Assembly: GCA_964449325.1 (NCBI GenBank)
Contig: CAYUYJ010000008.1
Span: forward strand, 46,509-110,508
DNA: 64,000 bases
Direction: 5' to 3'
Origin: RGIG3002 sp964449325
GTDB taxonomy: Bacteria > Bacillota > Clostridia > Lachnospirales > Lachnospiraceae
Below, piece after piece: positions 44,459-52,959 of this stretch; position 1 is the first letter of the stretch, and each line of letters starts with the position of its first letter. The notes under the pieces are model-generated. The model saw only the letters and a list, made by a program, of their open reading frames with translations, did not search any database and was not told where the DNA came from. Position numbers and translations under genes: made by a program.

Positions 44459-44462
44459 GTAA
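44109..44462 (+). CDS. tnpB: IS66 TnpB (OrfB) of truncated element (117 aa)
   Basis: IS66 OrfB family: IYIVTGYTDMRKSLDGLCAIIEEQF, YLFFGKKCDRIKALLREPDG and WPRNKSEVRNLTWQEFDWLMSGL are the standard blocks. It overlaps tnpA by 25 bases. Its last residues (KVDYSA) are non-standard because the stop TAA (44460-44462) is provided by the adjoining element. Functional status unknown. Confidence 0.85.
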   Translation: MPGDISGVREIYIVTGYTDMRKSLDGLCAIIEEQFSMSVSSGTLYLFFGKKCDRIKALLREPDGMTLLYKRLSVSQGRYRWPRNKSEVRNLTWQEFDWLMSGLNINQPKAIKVDYSA

Positions 44463-44561
44463 GCGCTGAATATTAGGGTGAATTTTTTCCACCTTCAAAA
44501 ACTTATATAATGATTGCTAGGAAACGCGAGCATTTTACTCTATCTTGAAGGAGCAATCATT

Positions 44562-44972
44562 ATGAATCCTAACGGTGTAAGAAAACCCGAACAAATCAAG
44601 CTGATTATGGAATGCCGCCAGAGCGGACTTTCCGATTATCAATGGTGCCAGAAACAGGGTATTAACCCAGGTACTTTTTATAACTGGGTCAGCAAACTGC
44701 GAAAAGCCGGCTATACAATTCCGGATTCGGAAAGTAAAGTCTCAGGAGTTCCTGTCAGACAGGAAGTTGTTAAACTTGACCTGGTTGAACGCGAGACAGC
44801 TACCCCTGCTATGATGGAGCAAAATGTTAGTCATCTGGCTTCACCCAATATTCCATATATTGCCTCCGAGATTGAATGCGGGAATATACGGATACGTCTC
44901 TTTAATGGAGCCGATACCGCTGTGGTTCAAAATACTCTTCAGTATATTGGAGGTATGTCCCATGCTTGGTGA
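44562..44972 (+). CDS. tnpA: IS66 TnpA-like protein (136 aa)
   Basis: Same family as the copy at 43696: QIKLIMECRQSGLSDYQWCQKQGINPGTFYNWVSKLRKAGY is the helix-turn-helix, followed by a C-terminal domain (EIECGNIRIRLFNGADTAVVQNTL). ATG 44562 follows GAAGGAG; the open frame starts earlier but that start has no site. Overlaps tnpB by 11 bases. Confidence 0.85.
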   Translation: MNPNGVRKPEQIKLIMECRQSGLSDYQWCQKQGINPGTFYNWVSKLRKAGYTIPDSESKVSGVPVRQEVVKLDLVERETATPAMMEQNVSHLASPNIPYIASEIECGNIRIRLFNGADTAVVQNTLQYIGGMSHAW

Positions 44973-45306
44973 TATCTCTGGTGCTGCAAACATTTACATC
45001 ATTACTGGCCGCACTGACATACGAAAGAGTCTGGACGGCTTATGCGCCATTGTGATGGATCAACTGAAAGAGGAACCGAACGAAAATTCAATCTATCTTT
45101 TCTGCGGCAAACGATGTGACCGCATTAAGGTCTTACTCCGTGAACCGGATGGGTACGTCCTTTTATATAAAAGGCTCGATGTAGTTCAAGGCAGATACCG
45201 CTGGCCAAGGAACAGTTCCGAGGTAAAATCCATTACCTGGCAACAATTCGACTGGCTAATGTCCGGGCTCGAAATTGAACAGCCGAAGGCACTAAAAATC
45301 ACCTGA
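44962..45306 (+). CDS. tnpB: IS66 TnpB (OrfB) (114 aa)
   Basis: IYIITGRTDIRKSLDGLCAIV, YLFCGKRCDRIKVLLREPDGYVLLYKRL and RYRWPRNSSEVKSITWQQFDWLMSGL identify the family. ATG 44962 (MLGDISGAAN) has GGAGG upstream. Ends in the regular QPKALKIT. An extended -10 (TGCTATAAT) follows between tnpB and tnpC. Confidence 0.9.
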   Translation: MLGDISGAANIYIITGRTDIRKSLDGLCAIVMDQLKEEPNENSIYLFCGKRCDRIKVLLREPDGYVLLYKRLDVVQGRYRWPRNSSEVKSITWQQFDWLMSGLEIEQPKALKIT

Positions 45307-45378
45307 AACCATTGATTTTACTGGCTTTTCAGCCTGTTTTGTGCTATAATAAAAGTATCTAAAACAGGAGAAAAAAAC

Positions 45379-47004
45379 ATGCCGCGTTCAGCCAAAGACA
45401 TCCAGCTTATAGAGCTTAAGGATACCATTTTAAAACTGAATGAGTTGATTATGACACAGACAAAAGCAATGGATTCTTTACAGAAAACCATTGAAGAACT
45501 GCGTCAGGAGCTAAGCAACAAGCAGGCTGAAGTAGATTACCTGAAAGCAAAACTGTTTGGAGCTTCCAGTGAAAAACTCAAAGTTCCTTTTCCGGGTCAA
45601 ATAAATCTTTTCGAAGAAATGCCGGATGACCGGATTCCCGAAATCATAGAACCGGAAATCATAGATGTTTCTGCGCACAAACGGGAACGCAAGCCGAAGG
45701 CTTCCTATGAGGAGATGTTTGATAATCTCCCGCACAGAGAGGTTGTGCCTGATACATTAACGGATGAGGAAAAGAACTGTCCTGTCTGTGGAACACAGAT
45801 GGTTCCTATCGGAACGGAACTTGCCCGAACAGAACTTGTTTTTCATCCTGCATATCTGGAACGCGTGGATTACCTGGCAACCACTTATGAATGCCCTTCC
45901 TGTAAGGATTCACTGGAACCACAATTCGTGAAAGATGAAGGTGCTGCACCACTGGTTCCTCACAGTTATGTTTCTGCCGGTCTGGCTGCCCATGTCATGT
46001 ATGGAAAGTTTATCAATGCATTACCTTACTACCGGCAGGAGAAAGATTTTGAAAATCAGTTCGGCGTCCAAATAGGGCGCGGAACCATGGCTCATTGGAC
46101 GATTTACTGTGCCCAAAACTATTTTTCGCCAATGATTGAGTATTTCCACCGGCTTCTTATCAGGCGAAAATTTGTGGCAGGTGATGAAACACCCATTCAG
46201 GTGTTAAAGGAAGCGGAACGACGACCACAGTCCAAATCTTATGTGTGGTTATTCCGTTCCGGTGATGATGGATTAAATCCCATCATCGTTTATCAGTATC
46301 ACCCAACCAGAAATGGTGATGCTGCTGCGAAGTTCTTTCAGAACTCAGCACCCGGTACCTACATCAATGTAGACGGATATGCCGGATACAATAAACTGAA
46401 GGACTTCAAAAGGTGCTGCTGCTATGCGCACATCAGAAGATATTTCCGGGAGGCTATTCCTAAGGGCAGGGAAAAGGATTACACTGATCCTGCCGTACAG
46501 GGTTTTCTCTATTGCAATAAACTGTTTGAATACGAACGGAGTTATCGGGAAAAAGGACTCTCTTTCAAACAGATATATAACCGTCGTCTCAAGGATCAGA
46601 AACCTGTCGTCGAGGCTTTCTTGGCGTGGATTGATAAACAGAAGGCTCCAAACGGAAGCCGCCTTGCCAGAGCTCTGACCTACGCAAGAAATCAAAAGCA
46701 GTATATGATGACCTACCTTGAGGATGGACACTGCAGCATTTCGAACAATTTAAGCGAGAATTCCATCCGACCCGTAACAGTCGGGAGACGCAATTGGTTA
46801 TTCTGTGATACTACAGATGGCGCCGATGCCAGCATGATGGTTTATTCGCTTCTTGAAACCGCCAGAGCAAATGGTCTGAATCCTCAGAAATACTTGGAAT
46901 ACCTTCTTGAGGCAAGACCGAGCAAAGACATGTCTGACGAGGAACTTGAAACTATGGCACCCTGGAACCCTAAAGTTCAGGAAAGCTGTGTAAATCAATC
47001 ATAA
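45379..47004 (+). CDS. tnpC: IS66 transposase TnpC (541 aa)
   Basis: DDE transposase of IS66. N-terminal coiled coil (QKTIEELRQELSNKQAEVDYLKAKLFG) with the leucine-zipper-like TnpC domain, the zinc finger CPVCGTQ ... CPSC, and a catalytic core with DETPIQV (first Asp), YINVDGYAGYN (second Asp) and SENSIRPVTVGRRNWLF around the Glu (NNLSENSIRP). Complete. SD AGGAG precedes the ATG. Confidence 0.94.
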   Translation: MPRSAKDIQLIELKDTILKLNELIMTQTKAMDSLQKTIEELRQELSNKQAEVDYLKAKLFGASSEKLKVPFPGQINLFEEMPDDRIPEIIEPEIIDVSAHKRERKPKASYEEMFDNLPHREVVPDTLTDEEKNCPVCGTQMVPIGTELARTELVFHPAYLERVDYLATTYECPSCKDSLEPQFVKDEGAAPLVPHSYVSAGLAAHVMYGKFINALPYYRQEKDFENQFGVQIGRGTMAHWTIYCAQNYFSPMIEYFHRLLIRRKFVAGDETPIQVLKEAERRPQSKSYVWLFRSGDDGLNPIIVYQYHPTRNGDAAAKFFQNSAPGTYINVDGYAGYNKLKDFKRCCCYAHIRRYFREAIPKGREKDYTDPAVQGFLYCNKLFEYERSYREKGLSFKQIYNRRLKDQKPVVEAFLAWIDKQKAPNGSRLARALTYARNQKQYMMTYLEDGHCSISNNLSENSIRPVTVGRRNWLFCDTTDGADASMMVYSLLETARANGLNPQKYLEYLLEARPSKDMSDEELETMAPWNPKVQESCVNQS

Positions 47005-47068
47005 GGCGTTGGAAATCCGGGAATCTCCCGGATTTTTCGGGTGATATACCCTAATATTCAGCGCTTAC

Positions 47069-47583
47069 GTGTCAACGCCGTTGACACTCCCAAACTCCTA
47101 TGTCGTTTGCTTTAGGGTATCCCCTATAACCCTTGATTGGACCCTTTTGGTCCCGGGGACCAAAAGTAATCTACTCTCATATGCTGACTGCAGGAACCTG
47201 TTGTTAAGCTTCAAAAAACAAAAGACACTGACTCTAAGTCAAATTAACCTGACAATTGAAGCCTTCCACAAAGGCGATAGAATCTTGTTTACAGACTTTT
47301 CTTCATAGTATCAACTTAAGCGTGATTGACACGATGATAACCGCATCTCGAGGTAGCTAGGCGTCAGCCTATCACGAAAAACATTAAAAAACTTTAATCC
47401 CCCTTTATTCTGTTGCAGGGAGTTTTGGGTCATCATGACCAGAAGTCACATATAAAAATATAACATCCCTATCTGTATTTCTATTCTCGAGAGCCTGTAA
47501 ATAGATATGTTCTCCATTCTAACGAAGTTCTTGACAAAACAACTGTATATAAATCACCTCTACCTGCCACATGAATTCTCCTC
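47069..47583. other. gene-poor stretch after IS66 with dense palindromes
   Basis: No convincing gene. An open frame (GTG 47069 to TAG 47308, 79 codons) begins exactly at the IS end and has no ribosome site. Palindromes: GTGTCAACGCCGTTGACAC (47069-47087) and an 11-bp arm repeat CTTTTGGTCCC/GGGACCAAAAG (47144-47166). A TGACTGCAGGAACC motif at 47184-47197 recurs in the inverted-repeat element at 57479. A hairpin TAGGCGTCAGCCTA (near 47358-47371) is enclosed by CGTGAT/ATCACG. Confidence 0.5.
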
Positions 47584-48948
47584 TTATAAGTTGTTTATTC
47601 CAATCCTAGATATTATCTCTGCTGATGTTTTACGAATTTCAGCCAATATGTCACTATTGAAACGCATTAAATATTCAAATTCCGAACTATAATCCTTCCC
47701 TTCAATGGTCATATACTTGGTATTAATTAGAAACACACAAATCTTTTCCTTTACAATAAATTCAGGTGTAACATACACATGATCATTTTTAACTCTACCC
47801 TTAAAGCTATTAGAATATCTTGCATTTACCCACAGCGCTTCTCCATCTTTAATAACTTTCCCAATTTCTACCATATAACCAAATGCCGTTCTTAACATAT
47901 GATTTTTATTTTGAGCATAGTCACAGTTAGGAGTAATATCAATTTCTATAGGAACTAAATTAAGTTTTACTTTCTCACCATGCGTTTCTATTTCATCATT
48001 CTCATACCACGAATCAGATAGTGTACTAATCTTAAAATCAGACTTAGAAAATGGTAGCTTTTCTTCAGGTATGATAAAAACCTTTCCCGGAAGATTTCTT
48101 GCGGCCTCGTCATATGTATTAACATTTAGCATCGTATTTATCCGAGCCTTCTGTTCTATAGGCATTTCCAGTTGAATTCTCCTCACTTTTTCCTTGTCTC
48201 CGAATTCAAAAGTCCAATACCCAGCCAATGCTCCAATTAATTCTTCGTTTGACATCACTTCCAAATATCTATCACGAAGCAATTCTACTAGAAATTGTAT
48301 GACATTTCTTGCTGCCGTCTTATGATCACTCACCCCAGAATCTTCCATACACGCTAATTGAACAAGAATCTTTTCAATTGAATCATTATCCATTTTAGTT
48401 TGAAGACCATATAACATGAGTCTAATCATATTCCCAGAAACACAATTTGAAGCATTTTCCCATTCTATCAGAAAATTCATCATCTTCTGTCCACTTAATT
48501 GAGAGACCATATTATCAACTAATACATTCTCTGGCTTTGATATGAAATCTTTCTTATCTAACGCACATACATAAGTAGGCAAAGTCGTCTCATCTGGTTT
48601 CAAATATTCAAACAAATACTGTTGGATTTCTTCCTTTAATGCAATCTCATTTGTCCACAATACCAACGCATATGGCCCATTTTTAGGCAAAATTATTTTT
48701 TCAATAACTGATGCTAATACTGATGCGATATTTTTAGTTTCCTGCATTCCATCCTCTAAACGAATATCTAAAAACACCATCCTTACCGCATCCAGTTTTT
48801 TCACCTCTACATCTTTAAATACCGTGTAGTCGTAAAAAATATACGGAATTCCATTTTCAGCAAGTATATTTTGAATCGGTTTCACATCATCATATTTATC
48901 ATCTACAATTATCACTTTTCCATTATTTGGTAATATCTTTTGTATCAA
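47584..48948 (-). CDS. receiver-domain protein of defence cluster (454 aa, TTG start)
   Basis: The N-terminal 130 residues look like a response-regulator receiver: VIIVDDKYDDVKPIQNIL (acidic pair), FLDIRLEDG with the candidate phospho-Asp near residue 58, and a strand ALVLWTNE near the place of the conserved Thr/Ser. The remaining 320 residues are not recognised and have no DNA-binding motif. It is TTG-started with AGGAGG eight bases before, and its start follows the end of the GHKL gene by 4 bases, so both are translated together. It is likely the phosphorelay partner of that protein. Confidence 0.65.
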   Translation of the reverse strand: MIQKILPNNGKVIIVDDKYDDVKPIQNILAENGIPYIFYDYTVFKDVEVKKLDAVRMVFLDIRLEDGMQETKNIASVLASVIEKIILPKNGPYALVLWTNEIALKEEIQQYLFEYLKPDETTLPTYVCALDKKDFISKPENVLVDNMVSQLSGQKMMNFLIEWENASNCVSGNMIRLMLYGLQTKMDNDSIEKILVQLACMEDSGVSDHKTAARNVIQFLVELLRDRYLEVMSNEELIGALAGYWTFEFGDKEKVRRIQLEMPIEQKARINTMLNVNTYDEAARNLPGKVFIIPEEKLPFSKSDFKISTLSDSWYENDEIETHGEKVKLNLVPIEIDITPNCDYAQNKNHMLRTAFGYMVEIGKVIKDGEALWVNARYSNSFKGRVKNDHVYVTPEFIVKEKICVFLINTKYMTIEGKDYSSEFEYLMRFNSDILAEIRKTSAEIISRIGINNL

Positions 48949-48952
48949 ATTA

Positions 48953-51058
48953 TTATGCCTCCTTAAATATTAGTGCTACTGCTGCACCCTGTTCATATTC
49001 CTCAGGTAATTCAAAATCTAAATTATCCGGAAATAACAATTTGCCTCCAATTGTACTCATTATTTCGCTAACCAAGTGTAATCCCAAGCCCATTCCATCT
49101 TCTTTTTTAGAAATAAACGGCATTGTTAATTTGTCTTTTGGTACGGTAAATCCTTTTCCATTATCTACAATTAAAAGTCCTCTAAATCCCGGTTCCGGCA
49201 CATACTCTAGAAAGAGTATCTTCTTTTGTGCCACTTCGTATTTTTCCAGCCAATAAATTGAATTATCCAAAATATTCATTATCGCGCTTCTAACGAGACT
49301 TTCTGCACACTCAATTTTTCCTTCGTTAAACGATGGCATTCTATTTATTTCAAGTTTATGTGCCCTTGTACGATATTTAAAAACATTTAATGTCGAATCC
49401 ACTAGCGTCATTATCTCTGTCTTTTTCATCTTAGTAGTCTTTATTAGTTCTGCATAGCTTGAAATTCTCATAGACAAATCTGATACCAAACCTTTAATGT
49501 GAATAGATGCACCTTCCTCTTTCACACCTTTTTCCAGCTCTTTTAGTATCTTGTCTATCTCATGTACAACCATGCTCATATTTAAGCCAATGCTGGAACT
49601 CTTAACATACATATTAGAAATGTCAATATACTCTCTCTCTATATTTCCTAATGCACTGTTAAGCTCTTTTCGAAGACTCTCATCTTTTATCTTTTTATCA
49701 ATGGTCTCCTTCAAGCTACGAACTGAATCAAGCACAGGATTTTTGTACGTTCCTGAATAATACAAACGCAAATCTGCTTTATCCAACATTCTATCATTCT
49801 CTACACAAGATATTGCATACAAAACCGCTTTTACAAAACAATCATATGCCGCATTTTCTATAAACCCTTCTCTGCTTGTCTTCTCGACCAAATCTCCACT
49901 TGAAAGCCTATCTAAATATACCGCACCTACTACCAATCGACCACTTATAGTCTTAGACGGATTATTAATTCTTCTTGCACCTAATCCCAGCCAATCATTG
50001 CTTTCCTCACCGTATTCATAAAGTCTCATATTATCTCGGTAAATTGCAATTCCGCCATTTTGTTTTAAATAATTCTTTAGTGTATTCTTCTCATTAGGAA
50101 ATCCTAAATTTAAAATATAAGAATCCAGATCAAATATTCTCAATTCAATTGTTACTTTCCCAATCTTAAATGGCTTTAAATTTATTCTATCCTGCTTTTT
50201 CTTATCTGCCAAATCCAAAATTGGTGTGTTTTTATATTCACTGCTTTTTCGACTATTTACCTTACTCAATATACTCCAAGGTGTAAATTCATAAGCATAC
50301 TCTGTGATCATATCATTTTCTAATACTATATTCGCCTTGTACAGTGCCATTTCTTGCAATTCTTCAAAACTAATTAGTCCTTTTTCCCAATCTTGATGGT
50401 TAGAGAAAATTTTCACCGAAAAAGAATCATCCACCTTAAATGGCGAATTAAGCGCTAATATGCTTCGATATACACTTCTATATTCTCTTGCTGACCATTG
50501 ATGTCTCAAACCACTAATTTCAATTCTTGTACCACATGAATCACCCAGAAAAATCTCTGGCTCCCTTTCAAAAACTTCTATTTCCACATCACTTAAATAC
50601 TTATCGTTATCAAAATCGTTCCAATTGATCTCAAAATAAACTTCTTTCATTTGTACGCCTTCAGCACTTTCACATTTTGAAATCAACTTAATACAATTCC
50701 CTAACTTATGGGCACCAAATCTGCCAATTCCTTTTTCCCCCAATGGCACCCTAACAATACCATTATGACATATAGCTTCCTTGCATCCATCAACTATCTT
50801 TTTCTTGTTTGATGTTGCTGGCTCCATCCAGTGATTGATAATCGTATCTTTTGACATACCAATCCCATCATCTTCAATAACAATAAATCCATTTACAACA
50901 TCATCCAAGTTTTCAAGTCTAACCTCTACATTTCTTGCAAATGCGTCATAGCAATTCTTGACCATTTCCAAAATGGCTACACTTTCATTTTTTATAAGCT
51001 GTTCTCCTAATTCCAACATCAGTCGAGCTCTTGGTTTAAAAAAAGTTTTATCCGCCAT
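48953..51058 (-). CDS. double GHKL protein: MORC/Hsp90-like ATPase plus histidine-kinase core (701 aa)
   Basis: The N-terminus (about 1-200) is a GHKL ATPase: EMVKNCYDAFA (N box), IEDDGIGMS (G1) and GEKGIGRFGAHKLG (G2), like MORC/MutL-type ATPases found in restriction systems. The C-terminus (about 480-701) has a dimerisation helix with a possible phospho-His in SMVVHEIDKIL near residue 500 and a second ATPase with MNILDNSIYWL (N), IVDNGKGF (G1) and EDGMGLGLHLV (G2), as in sensor histidine kinases. No sensor or membrane segment. It overlaps the methyltransferase stop (TGATATG). ATG 51058 has GGAG upstream. Confidence 0.8.
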   Translation of the reverse strand: MADKTFFKPRARLMLELGEQLIKNESVAILEMVKNCYDAFARNVEVRLENLDDVVNGFIVIEDDGIGMSKDTIINHWMEPATSNKKKIVDGCKEAICHNGIVRVPLGEKGIGRFGAHKLGNCIKLISKCESAEGVQMKEVYFEINWNDFDNDKYLSDVEIEVFEREPEIFLGDSCGTRIEISGLRHQWSAREYRSVYRSILALNSPFKVDDSFSVKIFSNHQDWEKGLISFEELQEMALYKANIVLENDMITEYAYEFTPWSILSKVNSRKSSEYKNTPILDLADKKKQDRINLKPFKIGKVTIELRIFDLDSYILNLGFPNEKNTLKNYLKQNGGIAIYRDNMRLYEYGEESNDWLGLGARRINNPSKTISGRLVVGAVYLDRLSSGDLVEKTSREGFIENAAYDCFVKAVLYAISCVENDRMLDKADLRLYYSGTYKNPVLDSVRSLKETIDKKIKDESLRKELNSALGNIEREYIDISNMYVKSSSIGLNMSMVVHEIDKILKELEKGVKEEGASIHIKGLVSDLSMRISSYAELIKTTKMKKTEIMTLVDSTLNVFKYRTRAHKLEINRMPSFNEGKIECAESLVRSAIMNILDNSIYWLEKYEVAQKKILFLEYVPEPGFRGLLIVDNGKGFTVPKDKLTMPFISKKEDGMGLGLHLVSEIMSTIGGKLLFPDNLDFELPEEYEQGAAVALIFKEA

Positions 51059-51059
51059 A

Positions 51060-52319
51060 TCAATTCTCCAATCCATCTAATAATTCTTCAATAGAACTTG
51101 CTATGCCTCTTGCCATCAACGGCGGCACCGCATTACCAATCTGAACAAATTTCGCAGTTCTGGGTCCTTCAAAATAATAATCATCCGGGAATGATTGTAT
51201 TCTAGCAGCTTCTCTTACAGACAATGACCTTGCCTGCTCGATATCTGGATGTATATAATAATGACCATCTTTAGAAATATGTGCTAACATTGTATGTGCA
51301 CTTTCCATATCTCCTTCGACAACTTTAAATCTATCAAGAAAAGATGTGCTATTATTATGAAACTGTAATTCTGCGGGTAAATCCGTATAACGTAATCTTC
51401 TATGATTATTATTCCACATTTCTACGGCAATTCTATAAATATCTCTGTCAACATCTCTAATATTTCTTGTTTGATGATCTGTTAAAACATCATCTTCATT
51501 TCTTATTCCTGTTGTAAGTAAATATTCGCTTGGATTTGCCGCATATTCATTATTCTCTTCTCCCGGCTCCAAATGTGGTAAATCACTCAATATGTCATTT
51601 ACAATTGCATTAACCTCAACCCGTGGAAAATCCGGATATCTTAAATCCAAGTCCTTTCTCCAACCTATTATGATAATTCTCTTTCTATTCTGTAATACAC
51701 CGAAATCATGTGAATTAACTAATTTATATTCTATATTGTATCCAACCGTTTTTAATCTCTGCTGAATCCGTTTCCATATTAATCCCTTTTTAGCTGTCAA
51801 CATTCCTGGCACATTTTCAAAAACGAACAGTTTAGGCTTATACTTATTAAGAAATCTTGCATATTGGATGTATAAATCATTTCTAGGGTCTTCATCCATT
51901 CCACCTGGCGCTGACGCTCTCCCCACTAACGAATACGCTTGGCATGGAGGTCCTCCAATCAAAACATCGACTTCATCAACACCATCCTGCTTCATTATCC
52001 TATCAATCTTATCAAATATTTTTTTGTACGTTTTATCTGATATTTCCTCATTGATTACCGTACCCAAAACTTCTTCCGGAACTGCTCCATATAATTCATC
52101 TCTCGATATATTTCCTCTCAAATAGTCATAATAATAATCTAAATTTCCAGTCTTCTTAAAATAATAATAGCATGAACGTGTTTTTAATGTTTCTGCCGCA
52201 AAATTATTCATTTCCACATGAGCTATAGGATTAAAGTTGCAATTAAAAAAACCTTCTGACAACCCTCCCGCGCCTGAAAATACATCTATGAAATTATATT
52301 TATAATTATTGGTAAACAT
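51060..52319 (-). CDS. DNA (cytosine-5) methyltransferase, Vsr-linked (419 aa)
   Basis: C5-MTase with motif I FIDVFSGAGGLSEGF, motif IV GGPPCQAYS with the catalytic Cys, motif VI FENVPG, motif VIII LQNRKRIIIIG and motif X QIGNAVPPLMARGI. The target-recognition region lies between VIII and X. ATG 52319 with GAGGTG is favoured over a TTG at 52334. The preceding vsr gene ends 19 bases upstream and the GHKL gene starts just at its stop: an operon. Target sequence cannot be read. Confidence 0.92.
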   Translation of the reverse strand: MFTNNYKYNFIDVFSGAGGLSEGFFNCNFNPIAHVEMNNFAAETLKTRSCYYYFKKTGNLDYYYDYLRGNISRDELYGAVPEEVLGTVINEEISDKTYKKIFDKIDRIMKQDGVDEVDVLIGGPPCQAYSLVGRASAPGGMDEDPRNDLYIQYARFLNKYKPKLFVFENVPGMLTAKKGLIWKRIQQRLKTVGYNIEYKLVNSHDFGVLQNRKRIIIIGWRKDLDLRYPDFPRVEVNAIVNDILSDLPHLEPGEENNEYAANPSEYLLTTGIRNEDDVLTDHQTRNIRDVDRDIYRIAVEMWNNNHRRLRYTDLPAELQFHNNSTSFLDRFKVVEGDMESAHTMLAHISKDGHYYIHPDIEQARSLSVREAARIQSFPDDYYFEGPRTAKFVQIGNAVPPLMARGIASSIEELLDGLEN

Positions 52320-52337
52320 ATCACACCTCTGCAATTA

Positions 52338-52769
52338 TTATTCTTCTAGTAAAATGTCAAATATCGTCTCTTCAATCACTCTTACACACTCATCCGTATG
52401 TTTTTTAATGTCATCACCCCAAAACCGGATAACAGTCCATCCTTCAAACAATAACCGCTTGTTTATTTCATCATCCCGTTCTCTATTACGAGATATCTTA
52501 CTTATCCAAAAATCACTGTTATTGCTTTTCTCTAGTTTCGGCTTTAGTACTTCCCAATCTTTCCCGTGAAAAAACTCTCCATCACAGAAAATAGCTATTT
52601 TATATTTTGTCAGCACTATATCAGGATTTCCCGGCAAATTCTTATAATTCTTGCGATACCGATATCCTTTATTCCACAAAGCCTTCCTTAATTTCACTTC
52701 AATCTTTGTATCTTTTGATCGAATATTTTTCATATTTTTATGACGTTGCTCTTTGGTCAAATTATCCAT
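52338..52769 (-). CDS. vsr: very short patch repair endonuclease Vsr (143 aa)
   Basis: Nicks T:G mismatches arising from deamination of 5-methylcytosine. It has the family start LTKEQRHKNMKNIRSKDTKIE, the metal-binding Asp in NPDIVLTKYKIAIFCDGEFFHG and the His-rich turn (FFHG), and NRERDDEINKRLLFEGWTVIRFWGDDI. ATG 52769 follows AAGGGGGA; the frame extends to 52886 but Vsr alignment supports 52769. It protects the site methylated by the neighbouring MTase. Confidence 0.92.
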   Translation of the reverse strand: MDNLTKEQRHKNMKNIRSKDTKIEVKLRKALWNKGYRYRKNYKNLPGNPDIVLTKYKIAIFCDGEFFHGKDWEVLKPKLEKSNNSDFWISKISRNRERDDEINKRLLFEGWTVIRFWGDDIKKHTDECVRVIEETIFDILLEE

Positions 52770-52959
52770 GCAAATCCCCCTTACCATTGCCTTATTATTC
52801 ACAGAATAATATGTGTCTCTGCCTTTAGAAAACACCAATTGCATTTCTTCTATACGCCAAAGAACAACCCATGCTATTCTTTTCATCTATTTACTTAATT
52901 AAGTGTAGATGTTTTTGGAAACATTTCTAGCGACTACTACTTGCATAATATTTCACACG

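Larger units (their letters stand above)
44459..47068 (+). mobile_element. complete IS66-family insertion sequence (about 2.6 kb)
   Basis: Inverted ends share 21 bases beginning GTAAGCGCTGAATATTAG (44459 on plus; 47068 inward on minus). It contains tnpA, tnpB and full-length tnpC in order. The bases flanking the ends (TACAGCGC left, GTGTCAAC right) do not match, so no target duplication remains; a rearrangement with the truncated copy is likely. Confidence 0.85.

Noticed and set aside
47069..47308. 79-codon frame right after IS66
   Set aside because: Starts at the IS boundary with GTG, no ribosome site, spans two palindromes; kept only as part of the gene-poor stretch.
48927..49256. 109-codon plus-strand frame
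   Set aside because: Antisense to the GHKL gene.
52770..52886. 39-codon extension of vsr
   Set aside because: Vsr proteins begin close to LTKEQR; ATG 52769 has AAGGGGGA and the extension has no family similarity.
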